From Streptomyces sp. NBC_01471 (GTDB taxonomy: Bacteria > Actinomycetota > Actinomycetes > Streptomycetales > Streptomycetaceae): 64,000 bases of DNA. Of this stretch, positions 50,908 to 59,910 are shown piece after piece. Made by a program: the position numbers and the translations under genes. The stretch is taken from the NCBI RefSeq assembly GCF_041438865.1, contig NZ_CP109450.1, positions 868,001 to 932,000 of the forward strand, given 5' to 3'. Under the pieces are notes generated by a model that was not told the DNA's origin, searched no databases, and saw nothing but the letters and a program-made list of their open reading frames with translations. How positions within the stretch are numbered: position 1 is the stretch's first letter; every line of letters starts with the position of its first letter.

Positions 50908-51411
50908 ATGCAGTTCGGACGCACCTACGAGGAGTTCGAGGTCGGCGCCGTCTACAAGCACTGGCCCGGCAAGACCGTCACCGAGTACGACGACCACCTC
51001 TTCTGTCTGCTCACCATGAACCACCACCCGCTCCACCTGGACAGCAACTACGCCGAGCGGACAACCGACTTCGGCAAGAACGTCGTCGTCGGGAACTACG
51101 TCTACTCGCTGCTGCTCGGCATGTCCGTACCCGACGTCTCCGGCAAGGCCATCGCCAACCTGGAGGTCGAGTCGCTCAAGCACATCGCGCCGACCTTCCA
51201 CGGCGACACCCTGTACGGCGAGACCACGGTCCTGGACAAGACCCCGTCCAGGTCCAGGACCGACCGCGGGATCGTGTACGTCGAGACCAAGGGCTACAAC
51301 CAGGACGGCACCGTCGTCTGCGTCTTCCGCCGCAAGGTCATGGTCCCCACCGCGGCCTACATCAAGGAGCGCGGCGGAGAACAGCCCGGCCGCCCTGTGC
51401 CTTCCCCGTAG
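50908..51411 (+). CDS. mch: MaoC-family mesaconyl-CoA hydratase
   Basis: 167 residues from ATG 50908, CGGAGG site. Hot-dog-fold MaoC hydratase: RTYEEFEVGAVYKHWPGKTVTEYDDHLF, with the catalytic Asp/His pair in DDHLFCLLTMNHHPLHLD and NVVVGNYVYSLLLGMSV. Hydrates mesaconyl-C1-CoA to beta-methylmalyl-CoA, the substrate of the preceding lyase. Short, single-domain form as in most actinobacteria. Confidence 0.9.
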   Translation: MQFGRTYEEFEVGAVYKHWPGKTVTEYDDHLFCLLTMNHHPLHLDSNYAERTTDFGKNVVVGNYVYSLLLGMSVPDVSGKAIANLEVESLKHIAPTFHGDTLYGETTVLDKTPSRSRTDRGIVYVETKGYNQDGTVVCVFRRKVMVPTAAYIKERGGEQPGRPVPSP

Positions 51412-51453
51412 GCGAATTCCCACCAACAGCGTGACGTCACAGGAGAAGCAGTC

Positions 51454-52659
51454 ATGAGCCGACTCGCCCGGACCCCGGGTCTCACCGATGTACAGCAGGA
51501 AATCCTGGCCACCGTGAGGGACTTCGTCGACAAGGAGATCCTCCCGGTCGCGACCGAACTCGAACACCGCGACGAGTACCCGTCCCAGATCGTCGAGGGC
51601 CTCAAGGAACTCGGCCTGTTCGGGCTGATGATCCCCGAGGAGTACGGGGGCCTGGGCGAGTCGCTGCTCACGTACGCGCTGTGTGTCGAGGAAATAGCGC
51701 GTGGCTGGATGAGCGTGTCGGGCATCATCAACACGCATTTCATCGTGGCGTACATGCTCAAGCAGCACGGCACCCAGGAGCAGAAGGACACCTTCCTGCC
51801 GCGGATGGCCGCGGGCGAGGTCCGCGGCGCGTTCTCGATGTCCGAGCCCGCCCTGGGTTCCGACGTGTCGGCCATCACCTCGAAGGGGATCAGGGACGGC
51901 GACGACTACGTCCTGGACGGCCAGAAGATGTGGCTGACCAACGGCGGCACGTCCTCGCTCGTCGCGGTCCTGTGCCGGAGTGACGAGGGTCACCCCGAGG
52001 GCACCGCCCGGCACAAGTCGATGACGACCTTCCTGGTCGAGAAGGAGCCGGGTTTCGGTGAGGTCCGTCCGGGCCTGACCATCCCCGGCAAGATCGACAA
52101 GATGGGCTACAAGGGGGTCGACACCACCGAGCTGATCATGGACGGCCTGCGAATTCCGGCCAATCGCGTACTTGGTGGCGTTACGGGCCGAGGGTTTTAC
52201 CAAATGATGGACGGAGTCGAAGTCGGGCGGGTGAATGTCGCAGCGCGTGGCTGCGGCGTAGCACAGCGCGCCTTCGAGCTGGGGATCAGTTACGCACAGC
52301 AACGGCATACTTTCGGCAAACAGATCGCCCAGCACCAGGCGATTCAGTTCAAGCTGGCCGAAATGGCCACCAAGGTGGAAGCCGCCCATGCGATGATGGT
52401 CAATGCGGCACGCAAAAAGGACTCCGGGGAACGAAACGACCTTGAAGCGGGGATGGCCAAGTATCTGGCCTCCGAGTACTGCAAGGAGGTCGTGGAGGAC
52501 GCCTTCCGTATCCACGGTGGATACGGGTTCTCCAAGGAGTATGAGATCGAGCGGCTCTACCGCGAGGCCCCGATGCTGCTGATCGGCGAAGGTACCGCCG
52601 AGATCCAGAAAATGATCATCGGTCGGCGCCTCCTCGAAGAGTACCGATTCCAGGGCTGA
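51454..52659 (+). CDS. mcd: acyl-CoA dehydrogenase, probable methylsuccinyl-CoA dehydrogenase
   Basis: 401 residues. Flavin acyl-CoA dehydrogenase fold: KEILPVATELEHRDEYP, MIPEEYGG, AFSMSEPALGSDVSAI, WLTNGG, the catalytic Glu in GEGTAEIQK, and FGKQIAQHQAIQFKLAEM. Position directly after the mesaconyl-CoA hydratase and lyase fits methylsuccinyl-CoA dehydrogenase, which makes mesaconyl-CoA. Isobutyryl- or other acyl-CoA dehydrogenase activity cannot be excluded. A 42-bp gap precedes it, so it may have its own ribosome site but the same transcript. Confidence 0.9.
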   Translation: MSRLARTPGLTDVQQEILATVRDFVDKEILPVATELEHRDEYPSQIVEGLKELGLFGLMIPEEYGGLGESLLTYALCVEEIARGWMSVSGIINTHFIVAYMLKQHGTQEQKDTFLPRMAAGEVRGAFSMSEPALGSDVSAITSKGIRDGDDYVLDGQKMWLTNGGTSSLVAVLCRSDEGHPEGTARHKSMTTFLVEKEPGFGEVRPGLTIPGKIDKMGYKGVDTTELIMDGLRIPANRVLGGVTGRGFYQMMDGVEVGRVNVAARGCGVAQRAFELGISYAQQRHTFGKQIAQHQAIQFKLAEMATKVEAAHAMMVNAARKKDSGERNDLEAGMAKYLASEYCKEVVEDAFRIHGGYGFSKEYEIERLYREAPMLLIGEGTAEIQKMIIGRRLLEEYRFQG

Positions 52660-52828
52660 TTGTCCCTTTCGTGGTGATATATCAGCGAAGAAGATCACAG
52701 CCAGTCATCGTCTTCCGGCCGCCGACTCGGCTTCCTGGCTTGCCCAGTTGTGGTCCACAACCGATAGCATCGCCCGAAAGCCGCCGTCCCCCGTTCCCGC
52801 GCGGCATCATCCGCTACGAAGGTCATTC

Positions 52829-53476
52829 ATGCCCCACAGCCAAACCTCTGCACCACGCGGTCGCGTCCGTCTTGCGCGCGGAGCATCGCCGTGGCTCCTG
52901 CCGACTGTCGCGACCGCGGCGCTCAGCCTGACCCGGGCCCGCCGGTCCGGCCGCTGGGCTGCTGTCGCCGTGCCCACCACCGCCCTCGCGGCGGGCATGC
53001 TGTGGTTCTTCCGCGATCCGGAGCGGGAGATCACACAGGGCCGGGTCATCTCCCCGGCCGACGGCGTAGTGCAGAGCATCATGCCGTGGAAGGACGGGCG
53101 TACCCGCGTCGCGATCTTCATGAGCCCGCTGAACGTCCACGTGAACCGCGCACCGCTGGCGGGCACCGTGACGTCCGTCGAGCACATCCCCGGCGGCTTC
53201 GTCCCGGCGTTCAACAAGGAGAGCGAGAACAACGAGCGCGTTGTCTGGCACTTCGACACCGAGCTCGGCGACATCGAGATGGTGCAGATCGCCGGCGCCG
53301 TCGCCCGCCGGATCGTTCCGTACCTGCCCCAGGGCACGAAGGTGGAGCAGGGCGAGCGGATCGGCCTGATCCGTTTCGGTTCACGCGTCGACATCTACCT
53401 TCCGGAAGGTATCGATGTCGCGGTCGAGGTCGGCCAGACCACCACCGCGGGGGTGACTCGAATTGACCGTGATTGA
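52829..53476 (+). CDS. psd: phosphatidylserine decarboxylase proenzyme
   Basis: 215 residues from ATG 52829. One hydrophobic N-terminal segment (RWAAVAVPTTALAAGMLWFF), then the small archaeal/actinobacterial Psd core: SPADGVVQ, MSPLNVHVNRAPLAG, PAFNKESENNER and the self-cleavage site IRFGSRVD (Gly-Ser) that forms the pyruvoyl group. Converts phosphatidylserine to phosphatidylethanolamine at the membrane. A TGATATATCA palindrome (52675-52684) lies upstream. The pssA gene follows with a 14-bp overlap. Confidence 0.94.
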   Translation: MPHSQTSAPRGRVRLARGASPWLLPTVATAALSLTRARRSGRWAAVAVPTTALAAGMLWFFRDPEREITQGRVISPADGVVQSIMPWKDGRTRVAIFMSPLNVHVNRAPLAGTVTSVEHIPGGFVPAFNKESENNERVVWHFDTELGDIEMVQIAGAVARRIVPYLPQGTKVEQGERIGLIRFGSRVDIYLPEGIDVAVEVGQTTTAGVTRIDRD

Positions 53477-54317
53477 TCCCGAGACACAGACCGGCTGGGT
53501 GCCCGAGGCGAACGCCGAGGACGACACCGAGGACATGCCGCTCTCCATGCGGCTGTCGATAGCGGACACGCTGACACTCGGCAACGCGACGTGCGGCTTC
53601 ATGGCGGTGTACTTCACCACCACCGGAATCCTCATCCCGCACCTCCAGGGCAGTCAGGAGACCGGCATGGGGCGGCACTCCGCCGCGACCGCCGTGATCC
53701 TGATGCTGCTCGCCGCGATCTTCGACCTCTGCGACGGGCTCGTGGCGCGCAAGCTGCGCAGCTCGCCGATGGGCGCGGAGCTGGACAACCTGTCCGACCT
53801 GATCAGCTTCGGGCTCGCCCCGGCCTACTTCGTGCTCGTGTACGGGATGGTCGCGGACGACGCCCACCAGCGGGTCGCGGCGGTGGCGGCGATCGTGGTG
53901 CTGCTGGCGGTGGTGCTGAGGCTCGCACGGTTCTCGTGCGTGGAGCTCAAGGACGGCACCTTCCAGGGCATGCCGTCCCCGTTCGGGGCGCTGACCGTGG
54001 TCTCCATCGTGCTTCTGGAGCTCCCCTTCGTACCGACGCTGCTCGCGGTCATCGGGGTCGCCTGGCTGATGGTGAGCCGGGTCGAGTACCCGAAGCCGCG
54101 GGGCGTCCTCGCGGTGGGGATGCTCAGCTGGATCGTGGGTGCCATGGGGCTGCTCGCCGCGTGGGCGTTCGACGCCCCCGGCGGCCAGCTGCTCCTGCAG
54201 ACCGGGTGCGCGCTCCAGGTGGTGCTGGGTGCGGTCATTCCGCTCTTCGCCACCGCGCGCCGGGTGAACACCTTCCGCGACAACCGTCGCGAGGCGCGTA
54301 CGGCGCAGCTGCCGTAG
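53463..54317 (+). CDS. pssA: CDP-diacylglycerol-serine O-phosphatidyltransferase
   Basis: 284 residues. The TTG at 53463 has GGGGG nine bases upstream and overlaps psd by 14 bp; GTG at 53469 is an alternative. Eight membrane helices and the CDP-alcohol phosphatidyltransferase motif DGLVARKLRSSPMGAELDNL (DGxxAR...GxxxDxxxD). Makes phosphatidylserine, which the upstream psd product decarboxylates; the two genes give phosphatidylethanolamine. Joined to the ethylmalonyl-CoA operon, probably because propionyl-CoA and acetyl-CoA assimilation and lipid synthesis share precursors; that link is inference. Confidence 0.94.
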   Translation: MTVIDPETQTGWVPEANAEDDTEDMPLSMRLSIADTLTLGNATCGFMAVYFTTTGILIPHLQGSQETGMGRHSAATAVILMLLAAIFDLCDGLVARKLRSSPMGAELDNLSDLISFGLAPAYFVLVYGMVADDAHQRVAAVAAIVVLLAVVLRLARFSCVELKDGTFQGMPSPFGALTVVSIVLLELPFVPTLLAVIGVAWLMVSRVEYPKPRGVLAVGMLSWIVGAMGLLAAWAFDAPGGQLLLQTGCALQVVLGAVIPLFATARRVNTFRDNRREARTAQLP

Positions 54318-54335
54318 CTCCTGGACAACGCCGGA

Positions 54336-54369
54336 GGGCCCCGAGCGCCATGTGCACTCGGGGCCCTTT
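54336..54369 (+). terminator. intrinsic terminator after pssA
   Basis: GGGCCCCGAG with its exact complement CTCGGGGCCC, an 11-nt loop and TTT. It lies 19 bp past the pssA stop and could also serve the convergent marR (ending 54420). Confidence 0.85.
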
Positions 54370-54419
54370 GTCGTTCGCGTTCCGGACCGCTGAGCGCGGC
54401 CCGCCCGGGCCGCTGCGGG

Positions 54420-54866
54420 TCAGGCAGTCCGGCCGGCCGGGGCGGGGGCGGCGAAGACGCGCTCCAGCAGGTCCGCGAGTACGGTCCGGTCGGCGTCCGG
54501 CAGGGCTTCGAGACCGGCGAGTGTCGTGTGCATTCCGGCCCGGATCGCGTCGACGGTGCGCTCGCCCTCCGCGGTGAGGAGGACGTTCTTGACGCGCCGG
54601 TCGGTAGGGCTGGGCTCCCGGCGTACGAGTGCGCGCTTCTCCAGCCGGTCGACGATCCCGGTCATGTTGGAGGCGTCGCAGGCCAGTGTGATCGCCAGAG
54701 CGCGCATCGCGGACGGCCCCCGGCGCAGCACGCTGAGCGTCTTGCCCTGGCTGGCGGTGAGGCCTTCGGCTGCGGCCGCGGCCGTGAAGTCACCGTAGTA
54801 GGCGCCGAGCGACACCGAGAGCAGCTCCATCAGCCGGTCGGTGCAGGCTCCGGGGGTTTCTGGCAT
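54420..54866 (-). CDS. MarR-family transcriptional regulator
   Basis: 148 residues from the ATG at 54866. MarR winged helix: GLTASQGKTLSVLRRGPSAM, LACDASNMTGIVDRLEKRALV and the wing REPSPTDRRVKNVLLT. The start is six bases after a TAGCAT -10, so the transcript is probably leaderless. A TTGA-N5-TCAA repeat overlaps the -35 and would let it repress itself. Next gene upstream is the glycerate kinase, transcribed in the same direction; target genes are unknown. Confidence 0.92.
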   Translation of the reverse strand: MPETPGACTDRLMELLSVSLGAYYGDFTAAAAAEGLTASQGKTLSVLRRGPSAMRALAITLACDASNMTGIVDRLEKRALVRREPSPTDRRVKNVLLTAEGERTVDAIRAGMHTTLAGLEALPDADRTVLADLLERVFAAPAPAGRTA

Positions 54867-54872
54867 GGGGCG

Positions 54873-54902
54873 ATGCTACGCCAGAAAAGTTGACCATCTC
54901 AA
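54873..54902 (-). promoter_or_regulatory. leaderless promoter and candidate operator of marR
   Basis: On the minus strand: -35 TTGAGA (54897-54902), 18-bp spacer, -10 TAGCAT (54873-54878), then six bases to the ATG. An inverted repeat TTGA-CCATC-TCAA (54890-54902) covers the -35, fitting autorepression by MarR. Confidence 0.6.
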
Positions 54903-55014
54903 ACATTCGGTCGGTGCTGCCGGCCGGGCCCCGGGTCCGGCGGCACGGGCACGGGCCGGGCGGAGTGCCGCCCGGCCCGCTTCGCACGCCGTCACGCCCC
55001 GTGGCGGCCCGCCG

Positions 55015-56175
55015 TCACCCGCGGACCAGGAAATCGCGGGCGATGTTCTCGGCGGCCTGCTCCAGGAGCGGGCCCGCGTTCGCGATGCAGCGCTCCACGT
55101 CGGGCTCCAGGTCCGTGAGGGCATACGCACGGCGGATGCCCGCCCTGCCGAGCACCTCCGCCGGGAGCGTGAGGCGGCCGCAGACCGCGACGACCTCCTT
55201 GCCCGCCGCCCTCGCCGCCGCCGCGACACCGGCCGGTGCCTTGCCGTGCAGGGTCTGCTCGTCGAGCGACCCCTCGCCGGTGACGACCAGCGTCGCCCGG
55301 GCCACGGCAGGCGCGAACCCCAGGACATCGAGCATCACGTCGATACCCGCACGGAAGCTCGCCCCCAGGCCTACCAGCGCCCCGAAGCCGATGCCGCCCG
55401 CGGCGCCGGCGCCCGGCGCGAGAGCGGCTTCCGCGGCCCCCGCACCGATGGACTTCTCCAGCACGGCGGCGAAGTGCGCCAGCGCGGCGTCCAGGGCCTC
55501 GACCTGTTCCGGGGACGCGCCCTTCTGCGGCCCGTACACCGCGGGGGCGCCCTTGGGCCCGGTCAGCGGGTTGTCCACGTCGCTGGCGAGCACGATCTCC
55601 GTACCGGCCAGACGGGAGTCAAGACCGGACAGATCGGCCGTCGCCAGCTCGCTCAGTCCCCCGCCACCCGGCCCCACGGGCTGTCCGTCCGCGTCCAGGA
55701 AGCGCGCACCGAGCGCCGCCAGCATGCCCGCACCGCCGTCGGTCGTGGCGCTGCCGCCGACGCCGAAGACGATGGATGCGGCCCCCGCGTCGAGCGCCGC
55801 ACGCAGCAGCTCACCGGAGCCGTACGTCGTGGCGGTGAGCGGCGCGAACACCCCTGCGGGGAGGTGCTGGAGGCCAGATGCCTCGGCCATTTCCACCACG
55901 GCGACGCCGTCGCGCAGCGCGAACGCCGCGGTCAGCTGCTCGCCGAGGGGCCCGGTGACCCGCACCTCGTGCCGGTCGAACCCCGCCGCGACCGCGGCGG
56001 CGACGGTGCCGTCCCCGCCGTCGGCGACGGGCAGGGTCTCCACCTGCACGCCGGGAACGACCCGCCGCAGGCCGGCCGTCACCCGCTCAGCGACCTCCAC
56101 GGCCGTGAGGGACCCCTTGAATTTGTCGGCCGCCACGAGCACCCGTGCGGCTTCAGTTACTGCTCCGTCCGTCAC
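55015..56175 (-). CDS. glycerate kinase
   Basis: 386 residues from the GTG at 56175 (AAGGG nine bases upstream), the normal length for a type I glycerate kinase. Motifs: ADKFKGSLTAVEVAERV, LPVADGGDGTV, GVGGSATTDGGAG, LASDVDNPLTGPKGA and the C-terminal GEGSLDEQT. Phosphorylates D-glycerate to 2-phosphoglycerate (or 3-phosphoglycerate), which can return glyoxylate-derived carbon to glycolysis. The ethylmalonyl-CoA pathway upstream yields glyoxylate, a metabolic link by inference only. Confidence 0.94.
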   Translation of the reverse strand: MTDGAVTEAARVLVAADKFKGSLTAVEVAERVTAGLRRVVPGVQVETLPVADGGDGTVAAAVAAGFDRHEVRVTGPLGEQLTAAFALRDGVAVVEMAEASGLQHLPAGVFAPLTATTYGSGELLRAALDAGAASIVFGVGGSATTDGGAGMLAALGARFLDADGQPVGPGGGGLSELATADLSGLDSRLAGTEIVLASDVDNPLTGPKGAPAVYGPQKGASPEQVEALDAALAHFAAVLEKSIGAGAAEAALAPGAGAAGGIGFGALVGLGASFRAGIDVMLDVLGFAPAVARATLVVTGEGSLDEQTLHGKAPAGVAAAARAAGKEVVAVCGRLTLPAEVLGRAGIRRAYALTDLEPDVERCIANAGPLLEQAAENIARDFLVRG

Positions 56176-56258
56176 CTTGTTTATCCCTTGCTTTCGAACA
56201 GGCAGTCGCGCCGCTCCGACCCTATCCGCACCAGCGGCCCGCTGCCCATGGGGACCGG

Positions 56259-56789
56259 TCAGAAGAGGGCGTACTCCCCCGGGCCCGCGCCCCCCGACTC
56301 GAAGGCCAGCAGCCGCTGTTTGCGGTCGAGTCCGCCGCCGTATCCGGTGAGGCTGCCCGTCGAACCGACGACCCGGTGGCACGGGACGATGATCCCGACC
56401 GGGTTCCTGCCGTTCGCCAGGCCGACGGCCCGGGAGGCCCCGGGCTTGCCGAGCCGGCCGGCGAGGTCGCCGTACGAACGGGTCTCGCCGTACGGAATCT
56501 GCCGCAGCTGCTCCCAGACACCGCGCTGGAAGGGCGTGCCCGCCAGGTGCGGCTCCACCGTGAACTCGGTCAAAGCGCCGTCGAAGTACGCGGTCAGCTC
56601 CTCCCTGACCTGCCCGAAGGGGCGGGGGTCGGGTTCACCGAAGGTCTCGTCGGGCGGCCGGTGGCGCTGCCCGGCCATGTACAGACCGCTGAGCAGGCCG
56701 CCGGTCGCCACGAGCGTGAGCGGACCGTACGGGCTGTCGACCACGGTGTGGCGTTTCACGGACGGGTTCGGGTACGGGTTGTCGGACAT
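56259..56789 (-). CDS. ogt: O6-methylguanine-DNA methyltransferase
   Basis: 176 residues from ATG 56789 (GAGAGGAG site). Acceptor-cysteine motif IIVPCHRVVGSTGSLTGYGGG is split here as VPCHRVV; the helix-turn-helix part is LRQIPYGETRSYGDLAGRLG with the Arg finger. Removes alkyl groups from O6-guanine in a suicide reaction. It lies 32 bp after the Ada-AlkA gene in the same direction, an alkylation-repair pair. Confidence 0.94.
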   Translation of the reverse strand: MSDNPYPNPSVKRHTVVDSPYGPLTLVATGGLLSGLYMAGQRHRPPDETFGEPDPRPFGQVREELTAYFDGALTEFTVEPHLAGTPFQRGVWEQLRQIPYGETRSYGDLAGRLGKPGASRAVGLANGRNPVGIIVPCHRVVGSTGSLTGYGGGLDRKQRLLAFESGGAGPGEYALF

Positions 56790-56821
56790 GCGGGTACTCC
56801 TCTCCCCCGGCGCTGCGGGAG

Positions 56822-58291
56822 TCAGCCGGGCAGCTGGTTGATGGGGTGCGAGTCGGTGGCCCACAGGTACTGCACGGCGTACGCGCGCCAGGGCCGCCAG
56901 GCCGCGGCCCGGGCGGTGAGCGCCGCCGGGGTCGACGGCAGGCCCAGCTCGCCCGCCGCCCGCCGGATGCCCAGGTCGGTGGGGAGGAAGGCGTCGGGGT
57001 CACCCAGGGCGCGCATCGCGATGGCCTCGACCGTCCAGGGACCGAAGCCGGGGAGGGCCAGCAGCCGGGTGCGGGCCTCGTCCCAGTCGCTGTCCACCCC
57101 GAGCGTGAGCGACCCGTCGGCGAGCGCGCCGACCAGGGTGGTCAGGGTGGTGCGCCTGCTCCGCGGCAGCGCCAGGGACTCCGGGTCGAGGTCCGCCAGG
57201 GCCTGCGGCGACGGGAAGAGATGGGTGAGGCCGCCCCTCACGTCGTCGACGGGCACCCCGTGTGCCGCGACGAGCCGGGCGGCGTGGGTACGGGCCGCCG
57301 CCGTCGAGACCTGCTGGCCCAGCACCGCCCGTACCGCGAACTCCGCCGCGTCGACGGTACGGGGCACCCGCCGGCCCGGTGCCTTGTCGACCATCGGCGC
57401 GAGCAGCGGGTCGTTGCGCAGCTCACCGTCGACGGCGACCGGATCGGCGTCGAGGTCGAGCAGCCAGCGGCAGCGGCTGATGGCATGGGTGAGGTCGCGC
57501 AGATCGGTGAGGGAGAGCAGACAGCCGATGTGGTCGGGCAGGGGCGTGAGTTCGGCGATGCCGTGCCCGTACGGCAGGGAGAGCGTCCTGCGGTACGCGC
57601 CGTCCCGCCACTCCTCCACGCCGGGGACCCCGGTCGCCGCGAGATGGCCGAAGAGGTTGTCGGGGTTGAGCGGCGCGCGGAACGGGAGCCGGAGCGGGAT
57701 GGTGCCCGGGGTGTGCGGCCGTGCGCCGCGGGTGGCGCGGGTACGCAGTTCGCCCGGGGAGAGGGCGAAGACCTCGCGGACCGTGTCGTTGAAGGTGCGG
57801 ATGGAGGAGAACCCGGCGGCGAACGCCACGTCCGCCATGGGCAGTCCCGTCGTCTCGATGAGGATGCGCGCCGTCTGGGCACGCTGTGCACGGGCCAGGG
57901 CGAGCGGGCCGGCCCCGAGTTCGGCGAGGAGCTGGCGCTCGATCTGCCGGGTCGAGTATCCGAGCCGCCCGGCGAGGCCGGGAACGCCTTCCCGGTCGAC
58001 CACGCCGTCCCGGATCAGGCGCATCGCGCGGGCCACGACATCGGCGCGGGCGTTCCACTCCGGGGAGCCGGGGCTGGTGTCCGGGCGGCAGCGCTTGCAG
58101 GCGCGGAAACCGGCCTGCTGGCAGGCGGCGGCGCTCGGGTAGAAGGTCATGTTCTCGACCTTGGGCGGCACGACCGGGCAGCTGGGACGGCAGTAGATCC
58201 CGGTGGTCAGGACGGCCGTGAAGAACCAGCCGTCGAAGCGGGCGTCCTTCGACTGGACGGCGCGTACGCAGCGCTCGGTGTCGGTGTGCAT
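56822..58291 (-). CDS. Ada-type regulator fused to AlkA DNA glycosylase
   Basis: 489 residues. N-terminal Ada zinc/phosphotriester domain with Cys34, Cys38, Cys65 and Cys68 (GIYCRPSC, RACKRCRP; Cys34 is the methyl acceptor), an AraC HTH (about 85-185), an AlkA N-terminal domain (FRAPLNPDNLFGHLAAT), and an HhH-GPD glycosylase with LPGFGPWTVEAIAMRAL and the catalytic Asp in LPTDLGIRR. The acceptor domain senses methyl phosphotriesters and activates repair genes including its own; the glycosylase removes 3-methyladenine. E. coli has these as two proteins. No strong ribosome site was seen, so the start may be leaderless (GATGCT, then six bases, then ATG). Confidence 0.94.
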   Translation of the reverse strand: MHTDTERCVRAVQSKDARFDGWFFTAVLTTGIYCRPSCPVVPPKVENMTFYPSAAACQQAGFRACKRCRPDTSPGSPEWNARADVVARAMRLIRDGVVDREGVPGLAGRLGYSTRQIERQLLAELGAGPLALARAQRAQTARILIETTGLPMADVAFAAGFSSIRTFNDTVREVFALSPGELRTRATRGARPHTPGTIPLRLPFRAPLNPDNLFGHLAATGVPGVEEWRDGAYRRTLSLPYGHGIAELTPLPDHIGCLLSLTDLRDLTHAISRCRWLLDLDADPVAVDGELRNDPLLAPMVDKAPGRRVPRTVDAAEFAVRAVLGQQVSTAAARTHAARLVAAHGVPVDDVRGGLTHLFPSPQALADLDPESLALPRSRRTTLTTLVGALADGSLTLGVDSDWDEARTRLLALPGFGPWTVEAIAMRALGDPDAFLPTDLGIRRAAGELGLPSTPAALTARAAAWRPWRAYAVQYLWATDSHPINQLPG

Positions 58292-58407
58292 GGCTCAAGC
58301 ATCGGCCACGACCGGTACCGGCGGCTGGCGAGAATCCGACATCTCCCTCGGCCGGACCCGGCCGGACACCGGCGTGCCCGGGGAGCCCCACACCGGACAC
58401 CGCCCCC

Positions 58408-59823
58408 TCATGTGCGGCGCAACCGCCGCCATACGGCCTTCGCCGCGTTGTGACCCGACATGCCGTGGACGCCCGGTCCGGGCGGGGTCGCCGCCGAGCA
58501 GAGGTACACCGCGGGGTGCGAGGTCGTGTAGGGGAAGAGGGAGAGCTTGGGCCGCAGGAGCAGTTGGAGTCCGGAGGCCGCGCCGCAGGCGATGTCGCCA
58601 CCCACGTAGTTCGCGTTCCGCGCGAAGAGCTCGGCAGGTCCCGCGGTGGCGCGGGCGAGCACCCGGTCGCGGAAGCCGGGGGCGAAGCGCTCGATCTGCC
58701 GCTCGACGGCTTCGGTGAGATCGCCTTCCCAGCTGTTCGGGACATGTCCGTACGTCCAGAAGACGTGCTTGCCTTCGGGCGCCCTGGACGGGTCGACCAG
58801 GCTGGGCTGGGCGCTGATCAGGAAGGGCGTGGCGGGGGCACGGCCTCCGGCGGCCTGGCGCAGCGCCGTGCCGATCTCACGGCTGCTCGGGCCGATCTGC
58901 ACGGTCCCGGCGGTCCGGGGCGCCTCAGCCGTCCAGGGCACCGGCCCGTCGAGTGCGTAATCGATCTTGAAGACGCTCGCCCCGTACCGGTATCCGTCGT
59001 AGGCCCGGCCGAGACCGGCGATGCGCGCGGCGGCCGTCGGGGAGGTGTCGAAGATGTACGCGCGTGCGGGCGGCAGGTCGTCGAGCCGCTTGACCTCGAA
59101 GCCGGTGTGCACCACTCCGCCCAGATCGCGCAGATACCCGGTCAGCGCGTCGGAGACCGACTGCGAGCCGCCGCGCGGCAGCGGCCAGCCGCCCTCGTGC
59201 GCGGCCAGGGCGAACATCAGCCCGACGGCGCCGGTGGCGAGGCCGTCGAGCGGTGCGATGACATGGGCCACGAGACCGGCGAACAGCGCCCGCGCCCGGT
59301 CGTCGCGGAAGCGCTTCATCAGCCAGGTGGACGGCGGAAGACCGGTCAGTCCGAAGCGCGCGAGGGTCACCGGATCGCGCGGCAGCGCGGTGAGCGGCAG
59401 CGACATGAAATCCCGGGCCAGCGTGTCCCACCGGCCGAGGAAGGGCGTGACGAGCCGCCGGTACGCACCCGCGTCGCGCGGCCCGAAGGATGCGGCGGTC
59501 TCGGCGACCGAGCGGGACAGCACGGCGGCGGTGCCGTCGTCGAAGGGGTGCGCCATGGGCAGTTCGGGGTGCAGCCACTCCAGGCCGTACCGGTCGAGCG
59601 GCATGGTCTTGAAGACCGGCGACCCGACACCGAGCGGATGGACGGCGGAGCAGGGGTCGTGGAGGAAGCCGGGGAGCGTGAGCTCCTCGGTCCGCGCGCC
59701 CCCTCCGACGGTGTCCCGGGCCTCGAAGACCTCGACGGCGAATCCGCGGCGGGCCAGCTCCACGGCGGCGGTCAGCCCGTTGGGTCCCGCCCCCACGACG
59801 ACAGCATCGAGCATCGACGGCAC
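58408..59823 (-). CDS. FAD-dependent oxidoreductase, phytoene-desaturase-like
   Basis: 471 residues from the GTG at 59823, with an AAGGAG site seven bases upstream; ATG at 59814 is possible. FAD Rossmann motif [16 protein letters not shown] at the N-terminus, the [16 protein letters not shown] cap, and C-terminal [17 protein letters not shown] closing the FAD site. The family includes carotenoid desaturases and amine/other substrate oxidoreductases. No crtB or polyprenyl genes are adjacent, so the substrate is open. Divergent from the nucleotidyltransferase gene. Confidence 0.88.
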   Translation of the reverse strand: MPSMLDAVVVGAGPNGLTAAVELARRGFAVEVFEARDTVGGGARTEELTLPGFLHDPCSAVHPLGVGSPVFKTMPLDRYGLEWLHPELPMAHPFDDGTAAVLSRSVAETAASFGPRDAGAYRRLVTPFLGRWDTLARDFMSLPLTALPRDPVTLARFGLTGLPPSTWLMKRFRDDRARALFAGLVAHVIAPLDGLATGAVGLMFALAAHEGGWPLPRGGSQSVSDALTGYLRDLGGVVHTGFEVKRLDDLPPARAYIFDTSPTAAARIAGLGRAYDGYRYGASVFKIDYALDGPVPWTAEAPRTAGTVQIGPSSREIGTALRQAAGGRAPATPFLISAQPSLVDPSRAPEGKHVFWTYGHVPNSWEGDLTEAVERQIERFAPGFRDRVLARATAGPAELFARNANYVGGDIACGAASGLQLLLRPKLSLFPYTTSHPAVYLCSAATPPGPGVHGMSGHNAAKAVWRRLRRT

Positions 59824-59910
59824 CTTCGGACTCCTTCGTCAGCCGACGGCCAGAGGCTCCCAGGATATTCCCGCGCGCCGGCGGTGCCGCCGGGGGTAGC
59901 GTCGCAGCCG

